A stretch of 64,000 nucleotides of DNA from Bog-473 sp963763575 (lineage in GTDB: Bacteria > Actinomycetota > Acidimicrobiia > Acidimicrobiales > RAAP-2), in the NCBI GenBank assembly GCA_963763575.1, contig CAVXPD010000005.1:1-64000 (forward strand). Direction: 5' to 3'. The notes under the pieces were generated by a model. That model was not told the DNA's origin. It saw nothing but the letters and a program-made list of their open reading frames with translations, and ran no database searches. Shown piece after piece: positions 15,098-23,311 of this stretch. The stretch's first letter is position 1. Each line of letters starts with the position of its first letter. Both the position numbers and the translations under genes were made by a program.

Positions 15098-16191
15098 CAC
15101 GCTCCCTCCAGGACGCAGACCAGGTTCTGTTGCAGGCACGGCCCCGAAGTGGCGTGGGCCACGGCGCGCCCCGCCTCGCCCGACCAGATCCGCTGCGCCG
15201 CCTCGCCGATCCGGATCAGCCCGGCCGACATCATCGGGTTCGCCGCGAGCGCCCCGCCCGAGGGATTGACCGAGACCCCGTCACCCAGCCCGAGCGCCTC
15301 GGCCAGGATGAGCTCCTGGTGGGCGTAGGGCGCGTGCACCTCGGCCACGTCGACCTTCTTCTTCCCGACTCCGGCCTTCTCCCCCGCTGTCTTCGTGGAC
15401 GGCGACACCGTCAGGTCGCGCGCGCCCAGCGAGTGCGTCTCGATGCGGTGATCGATGCCGGTGATGAACGCCGGGCGTTCGCACCACTCGTAGGCCTTGT
15501 CACCGGCCGCGAGCACCACGGCGGCGCACCCGTCGGTGAGCGGCGGCAGGGCGTGGCGCCGCAGAGGCGCCACTTCGTAGTCCTCGGCCAACAATTGCTC
15601 TGGCGTACGGTCGTAGGCGACCTGCGCCTTGGGGTTCGACAGAGCCGAGCGACGGGACCGGCTGGCCACGGCGGCGAAGTCGGCCTCGGTGGCCATCTTC
15701 TGGTCGATCATGGCCTGCGCCTGCAGGGCGGCCAGTGAGGTCGGGTCCGGCCACAGCGGCGCCACGTAGTACGGGTCGAGCTGGACGGCCAGGATCTGGC
15801 CGAGGTCGCCCATCGACGAGCGTCCGAAGGCGTAGACGAGGGCGGCGTCGATCTCGCCTTCCTGGAGCAGGACCCAGGCCTCGTAGAGCGCCCAAGCGCC
15901 GTCCATCTCGACGTGGGATTCGGCTCGGGGCGGCCAAACGCCGACGGCGTCGAGGGCGGCGACGAACGAGAACGGCCCGCCGATCAGGTAGTCCGTCGAG
16001 CCGGAGCAGATGAAGCCGACGTCGTCCTTGGTGATGCCGATGTTGCCGAACACCTCGGCCACCACCGGCATGAGCATCTCGACCTCGTTGCGCGCCCCCT
16101 CGCGGCGCACGTTGTCGTACTGCGCGAACGACACCACGCCGACGGGGCGCCGCCCCGAGGTGAGCGCGGGGAACCCCTTCGTCGGACTCAC
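15097..16191 (-). CDS. Second thiolase-fold protein, also without Cys/His catalytic pair
   Basis: 364 residues from a GTG at 16191, which overlaps the upstream stop (GTGA). It starts VSPTKGFPALTSGRRPVGVV and contains a long insert in the first half. The usual Cys segment is replaced (SHVEMDGAWALYEAW), and the C-terminal motif reads GGALAANPMMSAG with Asn in place of the catalytic His. VNPSGG is kept. Two such proteins encoded side by side suggest a heterodimer. The operon order OB-OB-thiolase-thiolase suggests a multisubunit acyl-CoA lyase or aldolase complex in lipid or steroid degradation; the reaction is inferred only. Confidence 0.82.
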   Translation of the reverse strand: MSPTKGFPALTSGRRPVGVVSFAQYDNVRREGARNEVEMLMPVVAEVFGNIGITKDDVGFICSGSTDYLIGGPFSFVAALDAVGVWPPRAESHVEMDGAWALYEAWVLLQEGEIDAALVYAFGRSSMGDLGQILAVQLDPYYVAPLWPDPTSLAALQAQAMIDQKMATEADFAAVASRSRRSALSNPKAQVAYDRTPEQLLAEDYEVAPLRRHALPPLTDGCAAVVLAAGDKAYEWCERPAFITGIDHRIETHSLGARDLTVSPSTKTAGEKAGVGKKKVDVAEVHAPYAHQELILAEALGLGDGVSVNPSGGALAANPMMSAGLIRIGEAAQRIWSGEAGRAVAHATSGPCLQQNLVCVLEGA

Positions 16192-16676
16192 AAATACTCC
16201 TTGTACGTCTCGTAGTCGGCGTCGGGCTCGCCGGTGGGCCGGAAGTACTTGACCGAGGCCAACGTCGGGCCGAGCTCTTCGGGCGGCACCCACACCGCCT
16301 CGACCCGCAGCCCCATGCGGACGTCGTCGGTCGGGATCTCCTGGAGCAGTCCCATGAACGAGAGGTTCGCCCCGTCGAGGAGGATTTGGGCGCAGATGTA
16401 GGGGATCTCGATCGCCTGGCCGGCGAAGGGCACGTTGACGACGCAGTAGGTCGTCACGGTGCCCGTGTTGGGGAGTTCCACCACCTCGTCGGTGGGGACA
16501 CCGTCGGTCGGACAGGAGCCTCGTGAGGGCACGTACACCTTCTTGCACTTGGGGCAGCGCTGTCCGATGAATTTGCCCTCTGCGTATGCGTGCAGGTTCT
16601 TGCTCTGCGCCACCCCGGCGGTGAACACGTAGTCAAGACGCGTCGCGGCGTCCATCATGGTGACCGGATCGCTCAC
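16188..16676 (-). CDS. DUF35 OB-fold protein with zinc ribbon
   Basis: 162 residues from a GTG at 16676, overlapping the stop of the upstream OB gene (GTGA). The zinc ribbon is RCPKCKKVYVPSRGSCPTDG, with three Cys visible, preceded by a helix (LHAYAEGKFIGQ). An OB-fold follows (GTVTTYCVVNVPFAGQ, then PYICAQILLDG). DUF35 proteins bind acyl-CoA and channel substrate to thiolase-like partners, as in archaeal HMG-CoA synthase complexes and ChsH2-Ltp2. Coupling to the downstream thiolase-fold gene supports a physical complex. Confidence 0.88.
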   Translation of the reverse strand: MSDPVTMMDAATRLDYVFTAGVAQSKNLHAYAEGKFIGQRCPKCKKVYVPSRGSCPTDGVPTDEVVELPNTGTVTTYCVVNVPFAGQAIEIPYICAQILLDGANLSFMGLLQEIPTDDVRMGLRVEAVWVPPEELGPTLASVKYFRPTGEPDADYETYKEYL

Positions 16677-17134
16677 GACCTGCTCCCTACGGCCACGAAG
16701 TGTTCGATGTCCTTGACGTGGCCGACTCGCTCTGCCTCGGTCCTGAACTGCGGCCGCACCCGCATGCCGGTGGAGACCTCGTCCGGCGACGCGGCGGGAA
16801 GCACGTGCAAGAAGGAGGTGTCGGCGCCGTCGAAGCGCACCAGCACCCAGGCGAAGGGCTCCTCGAGCGGTTGCTTGGCTCTCGGGTGGGCCACCCACGA
16901 CCACGAGATCACCGTGCCCTCCGGTCCGACCTCGACCATCTCGGACGTCGCCTCGCCGGTGTCGGGGTCGTATTCGGTCGGTGGCACGATCACCCGGCCG
17001 CCGCGCCCCTTCGTGCCGACGACCTTTCCATCGCGCAGTCCGGTGAGGAACGCACCGATGACCGGGCCGACCGAGCGCACGAAGGGGTACTCGAGCACAT
17101 GGTCGGCGGTGTAGATCTCCGACTCGTCTGCCAT
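16673..17134 (-). CDS. OB-fold (DUF35-type) protein without a zinc ribbon
   Basis: 153 residues. GTVISWSWV and FAWVLVRFDGADTSFLH are OB-fold strands as in DUF35 proteins, and STGMRVRPQF is the usual late segment. Only its own fold is present; the Cys ribbon is missing. It heads the operon and has a strong ribosome site (GGAGGAG). Presumably it forms a heteromer with the following DUF35 protein, one giving structure and one binding acyl-CoA. Two self-complementary CCCGGGCCCGGG blocks lie directly before the ribosome site. Confidence 0.8.
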   Translation of the reverse strand: MADESEIYTADHVLEYPFVRSVGPVIGAFLTGLRDGKVVGTKGRGGRVIVPPTEYDPDTGEATSEMVEVGPEGTVISWSWVAHPRAKQPLEEPFAWVLVRFDGADTSFLHVLPAASPDEVSTGMRVRPQFRTEAERVGHVKDIEHFVAVGSRS

Positions 17135-17141
17135 TTCTCCT

Positions 17142-17170
17142 CCCGGGCCCGGGAGCGCCCCGGGCCCGGG
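17142..17170 (-). promoter_or_regulatory. Duplicated GC palindrome next to the ribosome site of the OB/thiolase operon
   Basis: CCCGGGCCCGGG occurs at 17142-17153 and again at 17159-17170, separated by five bases. Each copy is self-complementary and the two can pair with each other. In the leader RNA a very stable hairpin would touch the GGAGGAG ribosome site, which could limit translation of the operon. Confidence 0.45.
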
Positions 17171-17177
17171 TGAAACT

Positions 17178-17195
17178 AGAACAGATTCCAGTTCT
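17178..17195. promoter_or_regulatory. Inverted repeat AGAAC-N8-GTTCT upstream of the OB/thiolase operon
   Basis: Perfect 5-bp arms around an 8-bp spacer lie 44-61 bp upstream of the OB gene start. The arms resemble halves of the steroid regulator KstR operator family (AAC/GTT cores), but the spacing differs. It is a likely repressor site for the operon, inferred only. Confidence 0.35.
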
Positions 17196-17245
17196 GTGCC
17201 AGGTTGCCTTCTGGCGTCCGACGCCGCTGCGCCCGCTGGCGGGCC

Positions 17246-18778
17246 TCAGGAGTCGAGGGCCGTGACGTCGACGCCGGAGAGCAACTGGCCGATGAACGCC
17301 CGGTCGTTGAGGATCGGCACCTCCGAGACGAACATCCGCCCGTAGCGCTCGAAGTACATCAACTGCTTCGCCAGCAGGAACGTGCCCCGGTCGAAGTCCG
17401 ACATCAGCCCGCCCGACTCGTCGGCCAGGCGCCGCACCCGGCGCTGGGTGCGCAGGCGCCGCACGATCGCCCGCACGCTGCGCCGGTGGGCCTCGACCCC
17501 CTGGGCCTCGGCCATCTGCAGCTGAATGGTCTGCAGGAGGCCGGCCAGGCTGACCTCGCCGAAGGGCCGGGTCAGCGCCGGCTCGAGGAGGGAGCGGAAG
17601 AACGCGGTGAGGTCGTCGCCCGAGAGCCCGACGGCCACGCTGATGGCGGGGCCGTAGACGTCGGTGATGTGCCGGGTGACCGCCGGCCAGGCGGCCTCGT
17701 CCCCCATGGCCGCCGACAGCAGCGCGATGAAGAACCGGTGGGTCGACGGATCCAGCCGGCCCACGATGCCCCAGTCGATGACGCCGATGCGCCCGTCGCG
17801 CAGCAGCATCATGTTCCCGGCGTGCACGTCGCCGTGGAAGGCACCCCAGCGGACGGTCGTGAGGAAAAAAGCGCGCATGACCTCCTGGACGAGCGGGGTC
17901 GGGTCGTACCCGAGGTCGGCCACCCGGGCCAGGTCGTCGATCGGCACCCCGTCGAAGAACTCCATGGTGAGCACGTTGCGACCCGACAGGTCGACGTAGG
18001 GCTCGGGCACCGCCATCAACTTCAGGTCGAACTCGTTCTGCAGGCGCCGGAAGTGCGTCAGCGAGCGCGCCTCGTTGCGCAGGTCCATCTCCTCGCCGAT
18101 CTGCACGCGGAACCCTTCGAGCAGCTGCAGGACGTTGCCGGCCATCTGGTCGCCCGTCTGGCGGACCAGGATCTCGAGCAGGGGCTGCATGAGGTCGAGA
18201 TCCGTCGCGACGACGTGCTCGACGTCGGGCCGCAGGACCTTCACCGCGACGACCCGGCCGTCGACCAGGCGGGCGCGATGGACCACCGCGATCGAGGCCG
18301 TGCCGATCGGCCGGGGGTCGAACTCGGCGAAGGCGTCGCGCAGCGACAGACCGAGGTCCTCCTCCACCCGCTGGCGCACGGCGGCGAAGGGGACGGGCGG
18401 CCCGGTGTCGAGGCAGGCCCGGAACTCGTCGGCCACGTCGTCGCCGAACATGCCGGGCGACGACGCGATGATCTGGCCGAACTTCATGAACGTGCCCCCC
18501 AGGTCCTGGAAGCTCTTGCGGAGCGGCCGGGCCAGCTCGGCGGCCGGCAGCGGGCCCTGGCGGATACTGCGCACCTGGCGCAGCGCGGTGGGCGTGAAGT
18601 GGATCGCCACCACCTTGGCGATCGTGCGGGTCCGGCGCAGCAGCTCGCGCTTGGTCGGCTCGGGGAGCCGGCGCGGATAGATGCGCGGCACGTCCTCGGT
18701 CAGCGGACGCGCCACCGGCCTGGCTCGAGCGGGCTCCGGCGAGGGCCGTGCCGGTGCGCCCGCCGCGCGATAGGTCAC
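17246..18778 (-). CDS. AarF/ABC1/UbiB family atypical kinase
   Basis: 510 residues. Family motifs are present: KFGQIIASSPGMFG (the KxGQ signature, about 118), GTASIAVVHRA (nucleotide loop), VAVKVLRP (Lys), EMDLRNEA, FHGDVHAGNMML (catalytic) and VIDWGIVG (metal-binding Asp). ABC1 kinases bind or hydrolyse ATP and support isoprenoid quinone or other lipid metabolism. Actinobacterial members are widespread and their substrates are unknown. There is no transmembrane segment; the C-terminal part is helical. It is separately transcribed from its neighbours. Confidence 0.92.
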   Translation of the reverse strand: MTYRAAGAPARPSPEPARARPVARPLTEDVPRIYPRRLPEPTKRELLRRTRTIAKVVAIHFTPTALRQVRSIRQGPLPAAELARPLRKSFQDLGGTFMKFGQIIASSPGMFGDDVADEFRACLDTGPPVPFAAVRQRVEEDLGLSLRDAFAEFDPRPIGTASIAVVHRARLVDGRVVAVKVLRPDVEHVVATDLDLMQPLLEILVRQTGDQMAGNVLQLLEGFRVQIGEEMDLRNEARSLTHFRRLQNEFDLKLMAVPEPYVDLSGRNVLTMEFFDGVPIDDLARVADLGYDPTPLVQEVMRAFFLTTVRWGAFHGDVHAGNMMLLRDGRIGVIDWGIVGRLDPSTHRFFIALLSAAMGDEAAWPAVTRHITDVYGPAISVAVGLSGDDLTAFFRSLLEPALTRPFGEVSLAGLLQTIQLQMAEAQGVEAHRRSVRAIVRRLRTQRRVRRLADESGGLMSDFDRGTFLLAKQLMYFERYGRMFVSEVPILNDRAFIGQLLSGVDVTALDS

Positions 18779-18829
18779 CGGCTCAGGGTAGGCGAGCCGT
18801 CGGGTGGCTCACCCCTCCCCCTGGTCAGG

Positions 18830-19210
18830 CTACGAGAAGGTGTTCCCCAGCGAGACCAGCGCGGCCTTGTAGGTGTCGCCGAAGATCGGCGCCATCTCGT
18901 CGGGGATGACGTCGTAGGCCCACGTGACCTTGGACCCCTCGCCCTCGGGCTCGACGGTGATCGTGGCGCGGTGACTGTCGATCGGGACCCCGGCGATCAC
19001 CGAGTACGAGATCGTGCGCGTCTCGTCATCACGCGTCAACAAGTGCTCGCGGACCTCCATGCCGAACATGCCGATGATGCGGTCGTCGCCCTCCATCCGG
19101 AACGAGTCGATGCCCGGAAAGAAATCCTTCACACCCGCGAAGTCTCCGACCACCTTCCAGACCTCGTGCGGTGCGGCCGAGACCGTGAGGTCCACCGCGC
19201 CCTCTGCCAT
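18830..19210 (-). CDS. SRPBCC (START-like) family protein
   Basis: 126 residues, with AAGGAGG seven bases before the ATG at 19210. The helix-grip fold is recognised by VSAAPHEVWKVVGDFAG at the start, FFPGIDSFRMEGDD, and a late helix (TYKAALVSLGNTF). Such proteins bind hydrophobic ligands or act as cyclases and aromatases; here the ligand is unknown. It is divergent from the aldo/keto reductase. Similar proteins are common near steroid or polyketide genes. Confidence 0.85.
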   Translation of the reverse strand: MAEGAVDLTVSAAPHEVWKVVGDFAGVKDFFPGIDSFRMEGDDRIIGMFGMEVREHLLTRDDETRTISYSVIAGVPIDSHRATITVEPEGEGSKVTWAYDVIPDEMAPIFGDTYKAALVSLGNTFS

Positions 19211-19315
19211 CGTCGCCTCCTTGAATCCCGCGAGGGTCCCCCAACCCGAAGTAGTCGGTACAGTACAGCGGAGGTGGCCTCGGCGCATAGACCGGGCACC
19301 GGGAGGGAGCACGCG

Positions 19316-20251
19316 GTGGAGACGCGCTCGATCGGTTCCTTGAAGGTCAGCATGGTCGGGCTCGGCTGCAACAACTTCGGGGGGCGCATTGGGCGCACCG
19401 AGACCGACGCCGTCGTCGGCGCGGCGCTCGATGCCGGCATCACGCTCTTCGACACGGCCGACATCTACGGCGACACCTTGAGCGAGACGTACCTGGGTGC
19501 CGCACTCGGCCCACGACGCGACGAGATCGTGCTCGCCACCAAGTTCGGCGGACCCTACGAGGGGCACGAGGGCGGTGCCTCGGCCGGGTACATCCGCCGC
19601 GCCGTGGAGGACAGCCTGACCCGGCTCGGGACCGACCGCATCGACCTCTACCAACAGCACGTGCCCGACCAGAAGACCCCGATCGCCGAGACGATAAGCG
19701 CCCTCGCCGAGTTGGTGGAGGAGGGCAAGGTCCGAGAGTTCGGTTGCTCGAACTTCAGCGGCGCGATGTTGGTCGAGGCCGCCGCCGCGACTCCCGCGGG
19801 CGGGCCTGGCTTCGTCAGCCTGCAGAACCAGTACAGCATCCTCCACCGCGAGCCAGAGGACGAGGTGCTGGCGGAGTGCCAACGCCTCGGTATGGCCTTC
19901 CTCCCCTACTTCCCCCTGGCCAGCGGCCTGCTCACTGGTAAGTACCGGGCCGGCGAGCCACCGCCGGAGGGCGCGCGCCTCACCAACCTGGGCGAGCGCG
20001 GGGCAAAGCAGCTGAGCGACGAGCGCCTGGGCAAGGTGGCGGCGCTCGACCAGCTGGCCCGCCGGCACGGCCACGGCGTTCTAGACCTCGCCTTCGCTTG
20101 GCTGCTGTCGCGGCCCGCGGTGGCCTCGGTCATCGCCGGCGCGACGCGGCCCGAGCAGGTCGCGGCCAATGTGGCCGCCGGGGAGTGGTGCCCGGGCGAC
20201 GACGTGTTGGACGAGGTCGATGCCATCGCACCGCGCATCACCTTGGGCTGA
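19316..20251 (+). CDS. Aldo/keto reductase
   Basis: 311 residues from a GTG at 19316 with GGGAGGGAG before it. Catalytic tetrad parts are visible: FDTADIYGDT (Asp, Tyr), VLATKFGG (Lys), and LYQQHVPD (His). NADPH-binding segments VIAGATRPEQV and LGLGxNxFGG-like GLGCNNFGG are in place. It reduces aldehydes or ketones with NADPH in the cytosol. The length is standard. The stop codon lies within a 14-bp tandem repeat. The very long open frame upstream in the same frame is antisense to the AarF gene and is not part of it. Confidence 0.92.
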   Translation: METRSIGSLKVSMVGLGCNNFGGRIGRTETDAVVGAALDAGITLFDTADIYGDTLSETYLGAALGPRRDEIVLATKFGGPYEGHEGGASAGYIRRAVEDSLTRLGTDRIDLYQQHVPDQKTPIAETISALAELVEEGKVREFGCSNFSGAMLVEAAAATPAGGPGFVSLQNQYSILHREPEDEVLAECQRLGMAFLPYFPLASGLLTGKYRAGEPPPEGARLTNLGERGAKQLSDERLGKVAALDQLARRHGHGVLDLAFAWLLSRPAVASVIAGATRPEQVAANVAAGEWCPGDDVLDEVDAIAPRITLG

Positions 20252-20292
20252 TCACCTTGGGCTGATCACCTTGGGCTGATCAGCTGGGGCTG
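20237..20292. repeat. 14-bp tandem repeat spanning the aldo/keto reductase stop
   Basis: ATCACCTTGGGCTG is present three times without change (20237, 20251, 20265) and a fourth copy has two changes (20279). The first copy encodes the last residues ITLG and half of the stop; further decayed GGCTGATC-like units continue to about 20340. As 14 is not a multiple of three, copies beyond the stop can be lost or gained without changing the protein. Confidence 0.85.
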
Positions 20293-20379
20293 ACCGGGGT
20301 CGTATCAACCGGGCTGATCGCTGGGGCCGATCGCGCCCGGCCCGACCGGCCGACGACGTCGGCTGACCGCGGCGACGCG

Positions 20380-20892
20380 CTATGCAGCCAGGTCACCGCG
20401 CGCGTGGGAGGCACGGTGGAGCTTGGCGCGCTGCTGGACCGGCGCCAGGTGCACGAGCAGGTTGTACGTGATGAGGGCGATGGCCAGATGCATCAGCATC
20501 AGGAAGGCCACGGCGTGGGCCGACTGGCCCTTGTGCCAGATCCACAGGTCGGGCACCCAGAGCACGAGCGTCACCACGATGGCGAGGCGGAAGAAGAGCC
20601 AGCGAGGCGCCGAGCTGATCCGGGTGACCACCGGCCAGGCCGCGCAGGCGATGAGCACGCCGATGATCGTGAGCTTGGCGTAGTCGGAGAACTGGAAATG
20701 CACGTAGTCCCTGGTCGCCGGGTACACGTGGGTGCCGATGGCGACCAGGGCGGCGTCCGCCGCCAGGGACAGCGCGATCGACAGGACAGTGGCAAGCGCC
20801 ACGCGCCACCACGACGGCTGCCGGTGGTCGGGGGAGAGGTCGATGCGGACCCAAGAGAGGGTGCGGTCGATCACGTCGGGGGAGGCGGCCAC
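20380..20892 (-). CDS. Four-helix membrane protein (DUF6069-like)
   Basis: 170 residues with four hydrophobic helices: about 30-53, 72-90, 99-120 and 128-150. An aromatic/His-rich loop (YVHFQFSDYAK) follows helix 1, and the C-terminus is basic. This matches the small DUF6069 membrane proteins of actinobacteria, whose function is unknown. It is alone, on the minus strand, between a convergent aldo/keto reductase and a large membrane protein. Confidence 0.7.
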   Translation of the reverse strand: MAASPDVIDRTLSWVRIDLSPDHRQPSWWRVALATVLSIALSLAADAALVAIGTHVYPATRDYVHFQFSDYAKLTIIGVLIACAAWPVVTRISSAPRWLFFRLAIVVTLVLWVPDLWIWHKGQSAHAVAFLMLMHLAIALITYNLLVHLAPVQQRAKLHRASHARGDLAA

Positions 20893-21009
20893 GGGTGAAG
20901 CGTAAGGAAGCGGGCCACCCCGCCGGATTCACCCTGAGGCGGAATCGGGCGGCCGGCCGTCATCCTCAAGGCGGGTTTTGCGGGTGCGCCGGCCGGGGCG
21001 CGCGGCACA

Positions 21010-23133
21010 CTAGGACCCGTTGACCTGCATGATCGCGGCCTCGACGATCTGGATGTCCGGCGGCTGGATGGCCAACGGTCCCCCGGCGACAGGGACCTGC
21101 CAGACCATGGAGAGGTAGGGGGTCGGCTGAGTGGTCGTGCCGCTCGCACACGGGACAGAGCCCGTGATCTGCAGCGGCATCGACGCGTTGGGGGTGCCGC
21201 TGCCGCAGACCTGCGTGCGGCGGTGCCACTGGACGAGCGCGCCGTAGGGCATCGGCACGGACGTCTCCGCGGCCGGGAGGATGTAGAACGCGCCCGCCAG
21301 GACCTCCTGGCCCGCCGGCGTGGTGGCGTAGACGAGCCCGTCGAGGTGCTGCGGATCGAGCGTGCGCCTGGCCCCCGCGTTGGCGGCCACGATGCTCGGG
21401 TTGACGTAGTAGACGATCGGGTAGGCCGTCGGCGACGCCGGAACGTAGCCCGCGGCGGTCGCGTCGGACGGGGTGGCGTAGCGCGACGCGGCCGCGCTCG
21501 TGGCCTGCACGTACTGCTCGGCACCGATCTCTTCGGCCGACGTCAGCTTCGCCGCGCAGCCGCTCAGCGCCATGTGGACGTCCGACGGCCCGTTGTTGCC
21601 GTCGGCGAGCAGCGCCTGCGCCTCGGCCTGCGGGATCGCCGGGCCGGTGTAGTGCCAGTTCGGCTTCGTCGTGTTGAAGCCCGCGGCCGCGCTGGCGTCC
21701 GCGCCGTTCATGTCCATGCCGTTGGCCCCGCTCATGATCATGTAGGGGGTGTTGGCCAGATCGAGGCCGGAGAGCGGGAGCCCGGCCTGGTGCGAGCGGC
21801 ACGTCTCGGACGTGACCGACTCGTTCGGCGAGGCCGTGGTGCCTCCCGCGCTGCCGCCCATGGCCATGCCGGCCATGGCGCTGCCGGCCGACTCGGCGGT
21901 CGCGGCGGGGTAGCTGGCGCTGAGCGCGAGGGCGGCGCCGAGCCCCGCCACGCCGAGGGTGGCCACCGCCGGGCTCCGCCGCAGCACCTCGGTGGCAGGT
22001 GAACGCCAGGCCTCCCTCGACGCCACGACTGTCGGCACCATCGCCACCGCCAGGAGGATCACGATCGGCCCGGTGTTGGGGTCGGTGTCCGAGCCGGTGA
22101 AGAGGTTGCCCACGAGGCCCTGTCCCGCGATCCAGAGCAGAAAGGCAAAGAGCGCGCCCGCGGCCAGGATCCAGCCGGGACGCCGCGCCACCAGCGGGCC
22201 GAAGCCGATGGCGACCGCCAGCAGGGCCAGGATCCACGCGGTCTGCGTGCCGTTCGTCGAGAACAGGTTGCCCAGGTCGGTGAGGAAGCGCGCGTACCAC
22301 CCGGGCTGTCCCGGGGCCATGCCGACGATGGCGCTGTGGATCGACGTCGTGGTGCGGTTGGCCGGGAGGAGGAAGAGGACGGCCGCGAGCCACCAGTAGC
22401 CGGCCCACACCGCGAGCGGCGTGACGGAGCGGCCGATCCCGTGGGCCGCGGCGGAGGAGGCGACGCCGACGGGGCGGTCGCTCCAGTCGACGGCGCGCCG
22501 CGGCGCCCGTGGCCACGCCATGAGGCCGAGCAGGGCGTACATGAAGACGGAACCCGGCGCGCCCGTGAGCGCGCTGGCCGTCCCGGTGAGGAGCATGCCC
22601 ATGCCCTCGCCGATTACCCAGACGCCGAGCGCCCACACGAACGACACGGCGAGCGCCGGTCGCACCGTGCGGCGGAACAGCAGCCCGACGCCGATGAAGA
22701 GCTGGATCAAGGCGAAGAACGTGTTCCACACCGCTACGTCGGGCGACAGGAAGTGCCCGATGTGGGTGATGAAGTCGGCGACGACGAAAGGCTGCCCGGA
22801 GGCGTTGTTCAGGACGAACGTGTTGATGAAGCCCTGGCCGAACATGTAGGGCTGGAACTGCAGGGCCGCATCGAGGATCCAGAAGCAACCCAGGACGATC
22901 TGGAGCGTGCGCTGGGTCTTGAAGACCGGCGGGAGGTCGCGGTCGCGGTGGCCCGGGAGGTCGCCGGGGCGGCCGGTGTCGTCGCCCTCGTCCTTGCCGC
23001 CCTCGTTGCCGCCCTCGTTGCCGCCGCCGTCGCCGTCGCCGCCGTCATCGCCATCGCCGTCTCCGCCGTTCACGGCGCGGCGATCCGAATCGTCGGCAAC
23101 CGCCAGGGCGGTGCGTGCGCGGTCCACATCCAT
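21010..23133 (-). CDS. Large polytopic membrane protein with extracellular C-terminal domain
   Basis: 707 residues from the ATG at 23133. A Gly/Asp/Glu-rich N-terminal tract (about 22-55, GDGDGDDGGDGDGGG and GGNEGGNEGG) precedes about nine to ten membrane helices (about 75-410, starting LQIVLGCFWILDAALQF). A Met/Gly/Ala segment (AMAGMAMGGSAGG) and a C-terminal soluble domain of about 270 residues follow (HMALSGC, NPSIVAANAG, and VQWHRRTQVCGSG). The N-terminal helices resemble DoxX/TQO-like small membrane proteins. Met and His in the soluble part could bind copper, but this is speculation. I do not recognise the family. Confidence 0.75.
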   Translation of the reverse strand: MDVDRARTALAVADDSDRRAVNGGDGDGDDGGDGDGGGNEGGNEGGKDEGDDTGRPGDLPGHRDRDLPPVFKTQRTLQIVLGCFWILDAALQFQPYMFGQGFINTFVLNNASGQPFVVADFITHIGHFLSPDVAVWNTFFALIQLFIGVGLLFRRTVRPALAVSFVWALGVWVIGEGMGMLLTGTASALTGAPGSVFMYALLGLMAWPRAPRRAVDWSDRPVGVASSAAAHGIGRSVTPLAVWAGYWWLAAVLFLLPANRTTTSIHSAIVGMAPGQPGWYARFLTDLGNLFSTNGTQTAWILALLAVAIGFGPLVARRPGWILAAGALFAFLLWIAGQGLVGNLFTGSDTDPNTGPIVILLAVAMVPTVVASREAWRSPATEVLRRSPAVATLGVAGLGAALALSASYPAATAESAGSAMAGMAMGGSAGGTTASPNESVTSETCRSHQAGLPLSGLDLANTPYMIMSGANGMDMNGADASAAAGFNTTKPNWHYTGPAIPQAEAQALLADGNNGPSDVHMALSGCAAKLTSAEEIGAEQYVQATSAAASRYATPSDATAAGYVPASPTAYPIVYYVNPSIVAANAGARRTLDPQHLDGLVYATTPAGQEVLAGAFYILPAAETSVPMPYGALVQWHRRTQVCGSGTPNASMPLQITGSVPCASGTTTQPTPYLSMVWQVPVAGGPLAIQPPDIQIVEAAIMQVNGS

Positions 23134-23311
23134 GGCTCTACGAACAACGCTACCGGCCAGATTTTGGCCCTTTCTGTCGCTCCGCTGAGCGTCCGCTGGG
23201 ACTGAGGAGGATGTCTCCACAGGCCGGTGGATCTCTCCGAAAACTCTAAACGGACTCGTTGAGCGTTCCGGGGCTGCCGCCACCGGCGACCGCTCGCGGG
23301 CGGCGCGCTGG

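Noticed and set aside
17204..19315. Very long plus-strand open frame running in front of the aldo/keto reductase
   Set aside because: It is antisense to the AarF-type kinase, has shadow-like composition rich in Arg, Gly, His and Asp, and no homology. The reductase begins at the GTG at 19316.
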